Origin: Ulva prolifera
Lineage: Eukaryota > Chlorophyta > Ulvophyceae > Ulvales > Ulvaceae
DNA length: 64,000 bases
Assembly (NCBI GenBank): GCA_023078555.1
Contig: CM041204.1
Location: 778,923-842,922 of the forward strand
Reading direction: 5' to 3'
Shown here piece by piece: positions 24,841 to 39,339 of this stretch. The notes below the pieces were generated by a model. The model was not told the origin of the DNA. It saw nothing but the letters and a program-made list of their open reading frames with translations, and did not search any database. Each line of letters opens with the position of its first letter. Positions within the stretch are counted from its first letter, which is position 1. Made by a program: the position numbers and the translations under genes.

Positions 24841-25571
24841 TTATGGGAGCCCGGAGATTGCAGCAGATGCAGGGAAGCCCCTTCGTGGGGGCGCCGGAGC
24901 AGCAATCACCTCCGGTTGCTCTGTACCCTCATTCCCCTCATCGCCTTCGTTGCCTTCGTTCCCCTCATCGCCCTCGTTTCCTTCATTCCCCTCATTCCCA
25001 TCGTAGTCGGCAGATGCCAGGAAGCCAGTCGCACCGCCCTCATCACCCTCATCCCCCTCATTACCCTCATCACCCTCGTCACCCTCATCGCCTTCGTCCC
25101 CCTCATCGCCCTCGTCATCACCATCAGCCTCGTTTACATCTGTCGCCACGACCTCCACCGCCTCAGTCTCCTCCTCATCAACCACTGCAACCGCGACGGC
25201 CTCCTCCGACTGCACTGGCGGCAGTGGTGTCGGCGCCGGTGGAGAAAGCACCGGCGTTGGTGTCGCCAGGGTGCGGGGCGCAGTCACAGGCCCCCCCTCA
25301 TCTCCTTCATCCCCCTCATTGCCCTCATTGCCCTCATCTGCAGCACCAGAGATTGCTGCCGAGGCCGGGAATCCACGGCCCCGGCGAGTGCTAAGGCGCG
25401 GCCGCGGCGATGTCACAGCAGAGCCTCCCTCATTCCCTTCATTGCCCTCGTTTCCTTCATTGCCCTCGTTGCCCTCGTTGCCTTCGTTCCCCTCATTGCC
25501 CTCGTCGCCCTCATTGCCCTCGTTCCCCTCGTTGAATCCGTCTGTAGAGGCGGAGCTTCCGGCAGAACCAT
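24841..25571 (-). CDS. acidic (N/D)EG-repeat protein, 3' terminal exon (copy 2)
   Basis: Identical to the exon at 183-913, shifted by 24658: the same CTGCAG acceptor, the same two GFPASAAISG motifs and the same TAA stop. It sits at the left end of repeat copy 2, so its upstream exons, if they lie within 16 kb, are duplicated as well. Function unknown. Confidence 0.55.
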
Positions 25572-28500
25572 CTGCAGGCCACCAGACACATTGGCGATGC
25601 ATGACGGGCATGCACAGGGCGATGGGTGGTGTGGACAGGCAGATCATGTGCGCTTGCCGGCTGACAATGCAGTCAGCTGCAGGGCCAATTTCCATGCCCC
25701 AATGGCTGCAGACACACAATAGCTTGGTGGCCCGACAGAAACGAGGGCGCCCGGTTCGATGCAGGCTGCTGCAGTGCATGATACACATGCATGTGGGTGC
25801 ACATTGACAATGTGCTGGAGCAGACGCCTTGAGGAAGTAATGTTGCTGGGGAGGATGGCGGATTCCGTGCAGGAGCATGCAGGGACTCGGGTGCAGACGT
25901 CACCGTCGCCGCAGCCGGGCCGAGTGGCACCAGCGGATGGACAGTGCGCAGGCTTGGGGTGACAGTTCCTGGTGGCCGACGCAAGGCTGCTGTGTGTGAC
26001 AAGGACAAAGCAAGCAGGCAGGTAGCACCGCGAGCAACAACAACCAGGGGAACCGTGCAGGCTGCTGTGTTTGAAGACATGGCGTCTACGTGGTGGTGCA
26101 TCAATACCAAGGTCTTGTGTTTAAGCAATGTGAATTTTTCATGGAGCATGTTCACATCACTGCACCATATGGTGCCTGCTCGAACCGCTCTGGCTTAATT
26201 GGAATGGCACAGCTGTGTCTGAGCAGGAATGGCACAGCTGTGTCTGAGCAGCCGAGGAGGCGCACCAGCTTGGAGTGCCCGGTGCATGCCCTGCAAAGCC
26301 CTGCCAGGGAGCTGGACTCTGGTCCCTTGCCTGGACAGCTGCAGCTGTCGGCCATGCGCCAGGTGAGGGGCTGTCAAAGCCAGCAGGGAGATGATTGTTG
26401 GAGCAAACATGATGAAGACTTGTGTTGGTGGCTTGAGCTGCTAGTTGAATCTGTGCTGTGCTGCTGCGCGTTGCAGTCTTCCTTCACTTCCTTGTCGCAC
26501 GAGAAGGGCTTACACTGCACACGGGCTGGCACGTGTGAGGTGATACCCCCTTGACAAAATTTCGATGCCACGGAGGTACAGTCAGAACTTACGCACCTAT
26601 CACGCAATTGTGCACAACAGGGCGCTGGCACCGCGGCCCACAGGGCCGACCCACGGGGCCAACCACCAGCTTGCAGGCCGGCATGTGCGCCTCAGTACGA
26701 AACGTCCGCAGACTGCAGTTCTGAGTTACGACGCGGACCAGAACAATTCAGCAAGGCGGCCACATGTGGTGTCTTAGACTCATCGACCGGAATTCTGTCC
26801 GCGGGAACATATCTCAGATGGAGATACGACTCTATCCTGAGCAGTTGAATCCACGAGGTGCGATAGCAATCACGAGTCGATGGATTCACGACAGGAACAG
26901 CCGCGTAATAGCACCCCTGAAGTGTCTACCTATCCCCGCAAGCCCCAGATCTAGAAGGCTGGGCCGCAGTCGTACACTATTGCGGTGCAGCAGGTGCATC
27001 GCGGAGAATTCACAAGCCGCCGTAGCAAGACGTGTGTATGCATGCACAACCATCATGTATGGATGTTCTGGCCGCAGCCGGGCATTCTTTGACAATTCGA
27101 CGTGCATGTGTGTGCATGCGCACGTGCTGGATACATCGCTGCATGGGCCCGGGCCGGCACCGTGGCCGGCACTGGCGCAAGAACAGCTGCGCTTGGTTAC
27201 CACTTCCTGATAATCTGGTGCAGGAGTCAATCGCGTGATGCGAGGGCGATCGCGTCGCAGAGTTGGGGTCATGCAGCTGCACGAGAGCAACGCCACGCGC
27301 CGAGGACAATTGCAACTTCCGTCAGTCGTCACAGTACTCAGTCAGACGGACAACCCATGGCCAGGCAGGGGCACCACGGCACACAGTTCACATCCAGCGT
27401 CCGCACAGATCGAATATTTATTGGGCAGTCGCGTGGGAATGCGCTTGTGCGTTTCCTAGCCCCAGCTGACAAGACCAGTGCGCATTCGCTGACCAGCGAC
27501 ATCCGCACTTTCGCAAGCCGTAGCGCTGCCAGATGCCAGCACAGCGGGAAACAACCACGCTGCAGAACTCAATAATTTGATTACTGTAAACACATTGTGA
27601 ATGGCCTAATTTTGGAAGCAATTAGGGCACAGCAGGACTACATAGCCAGCCCGTATGCACGAACAGGCCTGGGCAGCGACAGCTCAGGCGTGCGGGACCA
27701 AACTGCGCCTACAACATGCAACGGACCTTCCTTAAAATCATTTTCGCAGCCTAGATGCATAGGTCAGGATGGTAAATGCTCGTTCGCAACCTCGACGCCT
27801 GCACCGACATACACAGCCTCCATAAATGCGTATAAGCGTGCAGGTATCACACCTCTGACTCTGATATCCAGCACCTGTAACTAGCAGATTGACTTCGTGA
27901 TTGTATGAGTCTGATGTACGGCAGTGGGATGCTGTGCTGGTCACTCCAGTCGAACAGTGCTGAAGAAAACTGAGGTGGCAGCATAAATGTACCTGGTCAC
28001 TGCTCGGAGGAATTCGAGGGCTGGCCGACGAGTCTCGCAGATGCATGCAATCACGATGTGGATGCAGTGGCTAACAGCTCATGGAAAGCAGTAGCACTCA
28101 GCACAGTGCTGCGCGACGGTGCGCTATGGCCTCACCATCACATCATGTTGCTTAGTCACGCGGCAGCCGAATTCCTTGCCGAGCCAAATTTTCTGCAGCG
28201 AAGACGATTGTCGACAATCATCATGGTTGCGGACGTGGAATCCTTCGACCGTGGTCTTTCTGTTGGCTGAGGACCGCTCACTCTGAAGGTGGACCCGCCC
28301 CGTCCTACGGCACACCTCGCCCTCACAATCCTTCATCTCAGTAAAGGAGGAATGTGCTGTGGAGGTCAGAAAATTGGTCACTTGCGTGTATGTGATAGAT
28401 TTCTTTGAGACATTCCGTGTCCCAGTGACGTACAGAACAGTGCCCAGGAATCGGGGCAGCTTCAGGTCTCTGGTGGCATGCCTCCTGTCACGCCAGTGTC

Positions 28501-31500
28501 ATGCCCCGCATAAGCGCCAAGTTTACACGACCTCTTCTTTTGTCGCTAACAGTGCTATTCAAAGATGTGCACACTTACATGTGCAGATGGTGGGAGGGCA
28601 GAGGCACTCAACTGGGATGTCAAGTGCCACACAACATTGAAGCCATTGATCAGTGTCCTTGGGTGCACTGCCCTGCTCGAGCTCCCTGTCAGATGAGTCA
28701 CAGCATGGTGCCATATCTGCAGAGGCTTTACAGATAGCTTTGGGAAACTCTGTGGAATGCCATGTTGCTCTCGGTGACATGTTGTCCACCAGGCCACGGA
28801 TGCAGAGCATGCAAACATTATGCAGAAACAATATGCGCATCGAGCATGCCAAATGTTGAATTATGCCCTGCTAGTCCAAGGCGCTGCTGCATTCTGGGCA
28901 GAAGGTTTCATTGTGATGACAGTCGTGGCTGCTTGTGCGTTCGCAGGTGCCCATTGAATGATATTGTTCTGTTGCGCAAGCGTTCCCTTTCCCCGCCCAT
29001 GTTGTACTCTGTCTGGAACCAGGCAAATCTCAGTTCTCCCAGTAGTTGCAGTTATGCTGTATACAGAAAAGTCCTTGCCGTAAATGATGTCTTTATCTTT
29101 TCCTGGCGAGTCAGCTGGAAATTACTCAAAGAGCAGATGTTAATGCATAGCACACAACTGCAGGTCACACCAACTGTGATCACAGTGACCCCTTGCTGTC
29201 AGGCTGTGATGCCGCCATTATGTCGTTCGGTGGCGTTTGGGTGTTGCCCTGACTGGACGCTGTGTACAACCTGCAAATTGTATCATCATGCATGAGGTGT
29301 CTTCGTGTGTCATGCACGCACACAGCACCCGGCTGGTGGGCGGGGTGCGGGTGGGGGTGCGCGTGTGGGTGTACATGTGCTCGTGGGTCTTGGGTGCGAT
29401 GTTTGTGCGTATTTGTGGCTGTGTGGCTGTGGCCGGCGCGGGTGCTGGTGGTGCGTGGATGTGTTGGTGTGTGCTGCGTGTGGATTGTTGGGTAGTGCGC
29501 GGTTCCCCTGGTTGCTGCTCGCGGTGCTACCTGCCATGCTTGCTTTGTCCTTGTAACACACAGCACCCGGCCTCAGCCTGACAGGAACCCACTGAACACG
29601 CACCCATATACCCCCACACGGTGGGGTGGGTGTGGCGGACCTTTGGTGGTCCTGGGCGTGGCTCGTGTAGCTGTCCTGCTGTGCATGAGAGCCGTGGGCA
29701 GACTTGACATGTGACAGTGTCTGCTGGGATTGCTGTGCTTGCTGCGCCCGACGGCTTGTTCCTTGCAACACGGGGCCACTTCGGCGCGCAGACGCGCATA
29801 CCCACACACACACACACCCACACCCACTTGGCCCCACCCATACGCCTCAACCACACACAGCTCCGAGCCCACAAACAGAACAACCCCGCCGCCTCCCTCA
29901 CAGCCAAGGTGGCCCAATCTGCCGCTTGCCCCTCGCTCTGCTGGGGCCCCCCCCAGCCCCCGCACCCGGTCCCGTCCTGGGACAGTCACCTATCTACAGA
30001 CCCAAACCCGCACGGCACGCGGCGGCACGCGGACCCAGAACCACCGACACAACCCACACACACCCAGGCAGAGGCAAGCCCGGGCCAAAGCACACGCAGG
30101 GGCGCAACGGGGCCATGCCCGGAGCCGTGCCCGACGACTAGCGAAGACGGATGCACGTCGCCGCGCGCCTACACGGCAGCGGCGTCCGGATCCGAGGGCC
30201 GGCGAGAGGGTGTGCAGTGGGAAGGTGTTGGGTAGTCATGTGCGCCAGCCCCGCTGGCGGTCGGTGGATGGGTGTCCGCGGCATTGTGATTGCACTTGAT
30301 GCATGCATTGCGAAACAGTCGGACACATCGAGTCCGCATCGCACTCCTTCCCGACGCAACTTGGCCTGTAGCCCCTTCTGTTTCGATGGAGTCACGTAGA
30401 TCGCAGGCCGTACTTTGCAGGCTGACCACAAACTGCACCATCTTGCTGTGGGACGCTCTTCGCACCACAGGATTCCCGAAGCAGCGGCAATCGCTGAAAC
30501 TGTACCATATGGCTCGGGGGCACCAGGTGCCAGCGAGGGCACCAGGTGCCAGCTCCCAGGGGCACCTGGTGGTGGATCACTGTTGCTGTCACACGCACTT
30601 GACTGTGAGTAGGATCCTGTTCTCTGCCACCATGAACGCATTAGTATGTGGCACCATTGGCCATGCATCACCCCAAACACTGAGTTTCTACACAACCATG
30701 CAGAGTGCTTGCTCTCACCCGCCTGTGCACTTCAAGCTGCCGTGCGCCAAACTTGAGCCAACAATGTGCACAATCCAGCCATCGCAGCCACACTCACAGC
30801 CACAACTCACAGCCACAATCCGAGCACGCCAAATTGATTTGCTCGTGGTTCTCGATCGCATGAGAGCTAAACATCTCTGTTCGTTCATACTTTTGAGGAA
30901 CATGAATGTGAACAGTGCAGAAGATCAGTTGATGCTCCAGGGCTGCCAGGATGGGCTATTCTGGTTCAACCAGGGCTCCAATGTATGAAAAGTGTACCAC
31001 ATGCAAGGCGCAGAGTCACCGCCAGGTCCTGCACAGAAATGTGAGGACAAAACACATGAAAACTTATCTGAAATGCTGAGAACTCCCACTACAGCACCCT
31101 CGCCACAAATTCCACCAATACCACGGCTACTCTACTCTGTCCACGTCCACGTCCATGGTGAATTGCATCAACGTGCGTAGTACAGCTGGAGCTTGGCTGC
31201 AGTAGCCCCACTCCTCGGGTGAGTTTGCCAGCAGCAGCCCAAGTAGGATCTGCACGGCCAGGCAAGGGTTGTTTCAGCAGGTGCTAGTTTATTATCAGTG
31301 CATGACCATGAGCCACAGCAATTGCCTCATCAGCATGGTGCAGAGCACATGAATCTGCCACTCTCACTTGAAACAGGCACACATTGCTTGTGCAAGATAG
31401 CCCGGTGCAAGAACAAGATAGCCCAAATCAGACATGGCAGCTGCTTGACCCTGACGAAAAGCATTGCAGCGGAGCGTGTCGAGTTCTTGTTTCAGCTTAA

Positions 31501-33041
31501 CCGTTATTAGCTACACACATCCCTGGAGGTGCAACACACAAGAACATCCAGCCAAGTGGACACCCTGCTGTCATGATAGTAGTGTGAATCTCTACCTCAA
31601 GTGCTGCAAAGCAAGGTGATGTCCTGAGCTCAGCACATGCAGGAAAAACTGGACGCGGAAAGAACACGCCATGGCACTCGGACCAAACTCCTTATGAGAT
31701 AGTTGAAAATGAAATTCTGAGCAGTATCTGTCGACCGCGCACTGATGCGCACAACCGGGGGCTGGACTGGCGCTGAAGTACATACGGACACAAAGCAGGC
31801 ATACCTGGTTCGAATGGACCTGCGGATGGTTAACATTGTCAAACTTCCATCTACCAGTTCTTGCTTCACAGTATGCGAGTTACTTCATGGTATCGCATCT
31901 GCAGCTTGCTTGGCATTGAAGTGTGCGAGTCACCTCACGACATCACGCCGGACCATCGAGGGCAGGTGCACAATTCACGGCAAAACTGCTGCTAGATCAC
32001 GGAGCTCAGGGTTATTGCAGGCAGTATATCAGTACCGGCATGTCAGAGATGGAGTTTTGCGCAACATACTGAGATTTGAAGCATGCAGGAAGCCTTCATA
32101 CAGAGACTACCCCAATTCTCCGACAATTGGTGCAGCAAATTGCAGCCGTTTCAACATCTATGCGCCTGCCAAGGCTCAAAGGTGTTCGTCCCGCGCTCAG
32201 ATGCACAGCTTCAAGCTAGTCGACAATGCCCCACGTCGCCACGTCACAAGCTTTCGGCCCAAGACAAGGCCGTCACTGCGGGAATGTGGCTAGCCACGAA
32301 GGTGAAGGTATGTGCGCTGAAAGCCCAATCTAGCGGCTCACGCTTCGTGCGCACGGCTGACATTTAGACAAGCAGTCTTTCGTGCAAGATCGTGTGAGAA
32401 CAGGCCAAACTCGCGATACCTCTGAATGCACAGCCAGTTGTCATGTACGATGCTTGCAGCAGTCAGCGGCGTCCAGCGTAAGGTTAACAAAATGGACGCT
32501 GAGCTTCCTCAAGTACAATCGATGTTGTCAAGTGTTGCGCATCTGAGGATTCTGACATTTTGCGGTCTACGAAGATATGCACTGTTAAAAAATGAAGAAT
32601 CCGCATTAACAGCAACCTTGTCCATTTGATTGATCAGTGTCGACCACATGATCTCTTCTGGTATCGGCTTGTTTGGTCTCCATATAGATTGCCTACTGCG
32701 TCGGAACGCACCGCACCGGTCCACTGGTACCGAATCAATGCATGCGCGATTCACCGGCATTGCAGATGTTCAGCGAAAACAGCAGCTGTGATACCATCTG
32801 GCCTCCATCAGTGCCTGACTCCATACTGACCTTGAAGAAGCGACGGCCAGACCAGGTTGCTTTCTTGTAATTTGCACTTGATCGGCTTGGCCCGGACCAT
32901 ACACTGACTGCCCTGTACGCGAAGCCCGCCAATTCTTTACATGTCTCCCCCAAGTGACGTTTAGGCAAAGTGAGTCGGCCCCACTTTTACCACTGTTCAT
33001 TGTGAGCACCCTGCGGCTCTTCTCCCGGCGCGTCCTGCGCG
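25572..33041. other. 7.5 kb with no gene recognised (copy 2)
   Basis: Identical to 914-8383. Contents are the same: tandem repeat at 26201-26250, inverted elements at 25988-26055 and 29500-29565, and the G/T- then C/A-rich stretches near 29.3-29.8 kb. Confidence 0.6.
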
Positions 33042-34480
33042 ATGATCCTCAGCACTCGCACATGCAATCACAGTCCTTTCGGAGCGCCTATCCGTGTCTC
33101 TCGTGTAGAATCGACTTCTAGAGCCACTTCCAAAGCCCAGTTTAGAGTCACGTTAGTAACTCCCAAGGGTAGAAAGAAACTGGACGTCGAAGAAGACGTT
33201 TACATTCTTGACGCTGCCGAGGTGCGGATGAAGCTCCGGCCCTTCCGGCAACATACGTAAGTTGCCACAGCATGTCAGCCAAGCATGCATATTTCAGTTA
33301 CACGGCTGGGTCTGAATAATTTGCCTGGGCATGCACGACGTTTTCAGCGAGTGCTGCCTTCGTTGCTTGCTCCGTGAGCATGTTTCAACAGCAACATCTG
33401 TACGGCGGCAATGTAGGCACACTGTACGAAAATATGGGCTACGCTGCACATCTGAAGGGTCCTTGCTAAGTTTGACCAAGCACTATTGCGTGAGATGTCT
33501 GCTACCTCCGTGACCACCGCAGTTTGCACAGATAATCCCAGCCTGCCAACTCCTATGGACAGTATGCAACACACATGCTCATATGTAGTCGACTGGTGGA
33601 CGATCCGGGACGACTCTCCTGCGTGTCCTGGATGTGGGAGATGTGCTGCAATGGGTTGCGCATTTGTGCACCCCCAACGAGAGAGGTAGCCGGTCCGACT
33701 GATGCTTTGCATCATCAGCTGACAGTTGATATTACGGGGCCACAATCATGGCATCCAGTTGGGTTGCAGGAGCAGTGAGTTGTCCTCTGGTCATGGCCAT
33801 GCGCAACCATACAGAGGCAACCCTGTGCCAAATGTGCCTGTGTGGACTACTTAGCTCTCTTTGTCGCTCTTGATTTTGACACGTTGACAGTTTCCTCTGC
33901 CTGCAAATGCTGTGAGTAGCAATGTGGTGTGCAGGTTGCTGGCATCAACCTGCCCTACTCTTGCCGTGCTGGCTCCTGCTCCTCATGTCTAGGCTTGTTG
34001 TTGGTGCGACCTGCTTCATGTTCGAAAGCATATCAATTTCCTCTCACATTTCCTTTGCACGGTACCTACGTAGGTACTGCCAGGTTGCGCAGCAGTGCAT
34101 TTGGCACACATCCACACTCTCTCTGCCGTCATCACAGGTCCTGTGCTAGCATCTCTTGGCTGTCATTCCAGCCCTGAACATACTGCCTGCCGGTCCTGGA
34201 TAAGTAGAGTTCATGCAAGATACCTGACGCTACACCATTTGACTGCAGCATACTCGATCTTGCGGAACAGGGTCTGGTAACATCAGGACATGCCCCAGAT
34301 CATGCTAATGCCAATGCGGGAGGCTGACATCTGCCAGCGTTGCAGGAGGGAACTGTTGACCAGTCAGACCAGAGCTTTCTTAGTGCAGACGATATAGCCA
34401 GCGGCCAGGTTCTGACCTGTGTTGCTTACCCCACGTCAGATGTAATCATCCAGACCCACCAGGACGAGGACCTGCGCTGA
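33042..34480 (+). CDS. petF: plastid-type [2Fe-2S] ferredoxin, 3 exons (copy 2)
   Basis: Exons 33042-33221, 33935-34003 and 34346-34480. The sequence, introns and flanks are identical to the gene at 8384-9822, so the two copies would encode the same 127-aa precursor with cluster cysteines C70/C75/C78/C108. Whether the organism really has two ferredoxin genes here depends on whether the 16-kb repeat is real. Confidence 0.93.
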
Positions 34481-36360
34481 GGCGAGCATGAAAGACATGA
34501 AACGACCTAGCTACTGCCGTAGACACTTTAACCATGCTGGCCAGCACGACCTCACCTGCTGTCCCTTTCCTCAGATTCCCAGGGCTGCTGATTCGCCGCC
34601 CACGCTGACAGCGCCGCCTTTGCAGATCTTCACTGCACCATGTGAAATCCAATTCTCACCAGGTATATGAGCCCTGCTCGTATGGTTGTAAGAATGCCAC
34701 ATGCAATTCCTGGTAAACATGCAGCATGTTGGAATATCTCACAGTGCAATCTCTGGTGTCCTGCACATCTGTGCCGGCCTGATCTACACGTCCCCATATA
34801 TATATAATCATGCCCAAGCCTGCATAGCGACGGCGCTGCAATAGCCGGAAGCTGGTCGTGCAACCGTTCCCCATGGTCCGCTCCTCGAGGCTGCTGAAGC
34901 CTGCATGTGAAGCTCGCATTTGTGTGGCATGTTTCTTGTCATTGTCCCGGTTCATATGTTGCTCTGGTGCGCTGCCGAATTGCAGATACGTCCGCCGTGA
35001 CAAGCTTGTGATAGTCACAATGAAGCAACGCAGCGGTTGCAGTGGTTGTGGCACGCCAGGCACCAACAATCACATATCCCCCACACTCTCCCCTCCTGTT
35101 GAAGCCCAGCAAGTACTACTGGTTGTTGTGCCGCAACTCGGGCCCAGCTTGCCAATAATGCTCAGCTGCTCCGCTCTCACTCAGAAAAACCTTACGCTTG
35201 CCAAGATCATCTATACCTCACATCTGTGTGCCTGCGGGTGGGCAGCACTAGTGGTGTTGGTGAGTGAGACACATCGCTGTCAGCCATGTGAAAAGCAGAA
35301 TGTATTTTATGTTGTCGTCACTCCGATCATGCGCCGTGTCAGCTGGGAAAACTCCTTACGGGCTCCAAGAGAGGTCGCACATCTCTGTCCCCCTGCACAC
35401 AGGCAAAGGTGGCAGCAGGTGGCCCATACATAGCAGAATCTGGGTGTACATGCTACTTTGTGTGAGGAAACATCAATGTTCAATGTAAAATGTGCAGCTA
35501 CTGTGTCTAGCTGTGCCCCTGCAAGGCGCAGGGCTCTTCCCCAGCGCTGCTGGCCACCTGCCTCCCACCTTTGGCCGCCCCGCAACCCTCCATGCTCAAG
35601 TAGGCCGGAGCCAAGGGGATGAAAGGGTGCAAAGCAAAGCGGGCAGCTGTACGCATGCGATCCATGCGAGCAGCGCTGTGGACCTGGACGAAGAGCCCTG
35701 GGTCTGGTTGACGTAATGGCAGCCCCCCTGGCAGCCCTGGCGGAGGCTGCATGTATATGAGGCAACGCTGCAGGCAGCATGCTGCACTGGCATCCATTGG
35801 AATGGATCTACTGCGCTGCATCTGGGTGTGGCCATGCATGCGGTCGCACGCCAGCAGAGGCCTGCCACAGCCTGCTGCACTGACATACACATGCCAGGGC
35901 CCCTGCAGATGCCAGGGCCCCTGCAGGTCCACCATGTGTGGCCGTGGCCGCATCAGCTGCTGCCATTGAATCTCTGCACCTGAGCTGCAATGGACAGAGG
36001 TATTTCGAGGTAGCTAGAACACAGGCAGACACTGCTGGCAGACACTGCTGGCAGACACTGGTGGCGTATACAGTGTGCAGTTATGACAGTAGATCTCATG
36101 TAGTAGCAATGTAGGCCTGGAAAGTGATGCTGCTTCATGATATATCATGATCTCTGGTGGGTAATCCACACTGATCAAGTAGGGAGCTTCCTGCCTGCGA
36201 TGCTACGTGTCACCATCACAGTACCAGAAACTCACTCAGACAGCCATGCTGAGATTTGGTTCTAGGTTGTAGATCTGGGAAGCTGATGTGTGTATGATGG
36301 GTGGCAGTGCTGTGAGGATCCAAGCTAGATCTGACTGCTGACATACAGATGCATGGGCTG

Positions 36361-36494
36361 CTGTGGCAATCCAGTGATATGTACTAACTGAGGTAGAAAG
36401 TTCACTGGTTGATGCTGTATTACATGAACATCACGGCAAGTCGCGACGTGCAAGGATCCAGTGGTATAGCGGCCATATCACTGGATTGCCACAG
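36361..36494 (+). mobile_element. MITE-like element, copy within repeat 2
   Basis: Same element as 11703-11836, carried along by the large repeat; the 21-bp terminal inverted repeats are perfect here too. Confidence 0.65.
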
Positions 36495-37216
36495 CTGTGC
36501 GTCTATTGGATACTGCATCTTAGTCCTCTACAGAGTTCTCAACAGATATACCTGGTGAGCATTGCAGATGATTGTTACTGTGCATGTCCGGGTGTGGTGT
36601 TTGTGCACTTGCATGTGTTGCTGCTATTCTGTGCCACAGTGGCTGCAGTGACTTTAGTTGTTCAATCTCTTGAGATATGTGTCTGAGGCCAATGCTGCTG
36701 TTGTGATGGGCCGGAAAAATGTACACCTGGTGGCCATCTGCCACCCGAATGTTGTCTGTGCAACACAAGGACCTCAGCATCTTGCATTACTGACTGATGC
36801 TGGCCCTGCAAGATTCAAAACAATGCTGTGGTAGTTACTGTGATAGTCATGGTGTGCATCCAGGCGTACACCAAGTCTGGTCCCCCTGACCGCTCCCATC
36901 TAATTGGCCACATGAAATGCCTAGTCGTCCCTACATAGATCTCACACACGGAGGGGCAAGGCTGCATTCTGGCCACGGAGCCTGCACACAGAAGCACAGG
37001 GTGCAGCCTGCTCTGCCCTGGAGGCCAAGAAGCCCAGCACTGGGCGTCTGCACATGTCTCACAAGGTCATGTTACAAAGGCAGCTCAGCATGTATGTCCT
37101 GCCAGGACTGGGCAGTGCTTGTTGGATGCCCAGCAGTAGGGTAGCGCGTACTACGTAGTACTACATGTTTCTCGAAGTCCGAGATCCCCAAATCATTCAT
37201 ACACAGATGGAGCTTG

Positions 37217-37268
37217 TGTGGCAATCCAGTGGTACAGCGGCCATATCACTGGATCACTGGATTGCCAC
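37217..37268 (+). mobile_element. 52-bp derivative of the inverted-repeat element, copy within repeat 2
   Basis: Same as 12559-12610. Confidence 0.6.
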
Positions 37269-39339
37269 GGCTTGAGCAGCAGAAAGCCTTTGCCGTAACA
37301 GGGTACTCAATTGCAGATTTATCGATGGAAAGCATATCTTGCCGGGTGTGTGATGACACGATTACAGGTAGTGTACTTCAACCACATTCATATCCCGAGA
37401 CATGTACGTATGGCCAGCTGCACTGCAGCTGCACCCAGCTGGCTCGAAGAAGCTGCACTTCCAGAGACTGCAGCTCCTGTATACTTCAAATATGAGTCCC
37501 TGCTGACATAAACGACGCGCACCGTGCCTACCAACCACCACGCACCAACGAGCCTGGCGGATACGAACAATTGGCTGTCATTTCTCTTTCGATGGCGGTT
37601 TCAGTCGTGGCCATGACCAATTCCAGTTGGCCCATGATCAATGACGCACTGCAAACACTCGCACGGCGAGGCTTGCGATGCAGTGCATCCCTACAGCATG
37701 GTTGACTCGCAGTCGGATTTTAATTTCGGTTCGTGCTTAAGTGTGCTGTGTTGTGAGTTTGTGGTTGGTGCAGCGCGCACGCTGGAAGTTCGCGGGACTG
37801 CAAAGCTCTGCCGGCTAACTGCGCAGCACCAGGAGCAGATCTGCAGGCATATGCCCGCAGGGTTTGCACACTGCCGGGAGCAGTGAACCGCGCTGCCGCG
37901 TCCTGCATGCACGCGAAAGGCGCAGCACGGATCTGGGTCAGGACTAGTCCTAGAAAACTAGCGGTCCTCGAAAGCTCTGAGAGCCGTGCGAAGGTCACCA
38001 GCGCTTCTATAATCCACGCAATTGCGCGCAATACCCTTGTGGCGTCGCCATGAGACGACCCAAAACGCCGCCAGGTTCAAGTGCCACAGCCGCTTTGGAC
38101 GCTGCCGCGGGGCGGTTTTTGCTTCGCGTGGCGCAGCTGCTGCCGCGGCATGCCGCGGCGATCGCGTTGCAGGTCGAACTCGCCATTGCGCCGGGAAGTG
38201 CACAATGCATATGGATACGACTGCTGTGCGTCTGAACATGCATATCCTGCGGGTGAGGCACCGCGGGGGAAGCCCCGACTGGGCCCAGCTGGGTCATACA
38301 CCACTCGCACCGGGTGGTCTTGGAGGTTATGTTGGTTCGCCTGGCTCCGTGGAGCTCCGGCAGAAGAGTCAACATGCATATGCACGTGTCATGCATGCAC
38401 GACTGGAACGGACAAGAACCCGCAGTCCACTGAAGCATCGTGCTGGGGCGCATATGGGCACGCCAGTCGTTTTACGTGATATGAACAACATGATTAAAGG
38501 ATGCGTTGTCGCAACCAGTGGCTTGCACAAGCGCCGTGGCTTGACCTTGAGGCGGCAGGTGCTCCAGGGTCGTGGGATCCAAGACCGCGGTGGAGCGGCG
38601 ACACAGCGCACACAGCGTCGCGACAGAGCTGTGGTACGCTGCGAGAGGATGGAGGTGAAAGCGTGCATGCCGTGGCCATGGTGGCGCGAGCTGAATTCCA
38701 GCCGTGGCGTCCGACGTGACTCGCTCTTGTAATGCAATTTGCTGCATCGATAGGTCACAGCAACGCGGCGTATGGCTCTATCAGGCTGTTGCGCGTTCGC
38801 ATGTCATCCGTCGAGCGGCGGGATCAGGTCTGGTTGGTGTCCCTGCCTCGATATATCACATGCACACACAAGCTTGACCTGCATGCGTCTGCAGGCGCCC
38901 ACACGGTGAAGTCAGGTGTCACGTGTTTGCTGATGCAGCCGTGATTGCTGTCGACGACACCGAGCCCGTCTGACCATGCACAGAAGCAGTGAGCCGGAGT
39001 GCTTGAATGACTGCATCTCCCTGAAGATGCTGTCGTTGCGTGTGTGTGTGAGAACATTTTGCAATGCTCCGACCGGACGTTGTGCGTTGTTACGAACATA
39101 CTGGTTTATAGTTGCGCTTCTCCTCACCGCCCGCAGAACCGATGTGTTGTCGACCATTATTTGATCCCTGATATTTCCTTGTCAGTCTTCTACATCAATT
39201 TTCGCTATTAGTGCGGGGGCTTGGCGCGTGTAGCGCCGTTGCCTAGTGCTGGGTCAGCAAACGCTTAGATCGCAAACGGCTGATAATGGCCTGCATAGAA
39301 TACTAGAGATGTTATTGTTTCAGTAATGTTGTCCCACCT

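Larger units (their letters stand above)
34481..39339. other. 4.9 kb with no gene recognised (copy 2)
   Basis: Identical to 9823-14681, including the inverted-repeat elements (36361-36494, 37217-37268), the 13-bp repeat (36024-36062) and the possible small exon starting at 38050. Confidence 0.5.
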
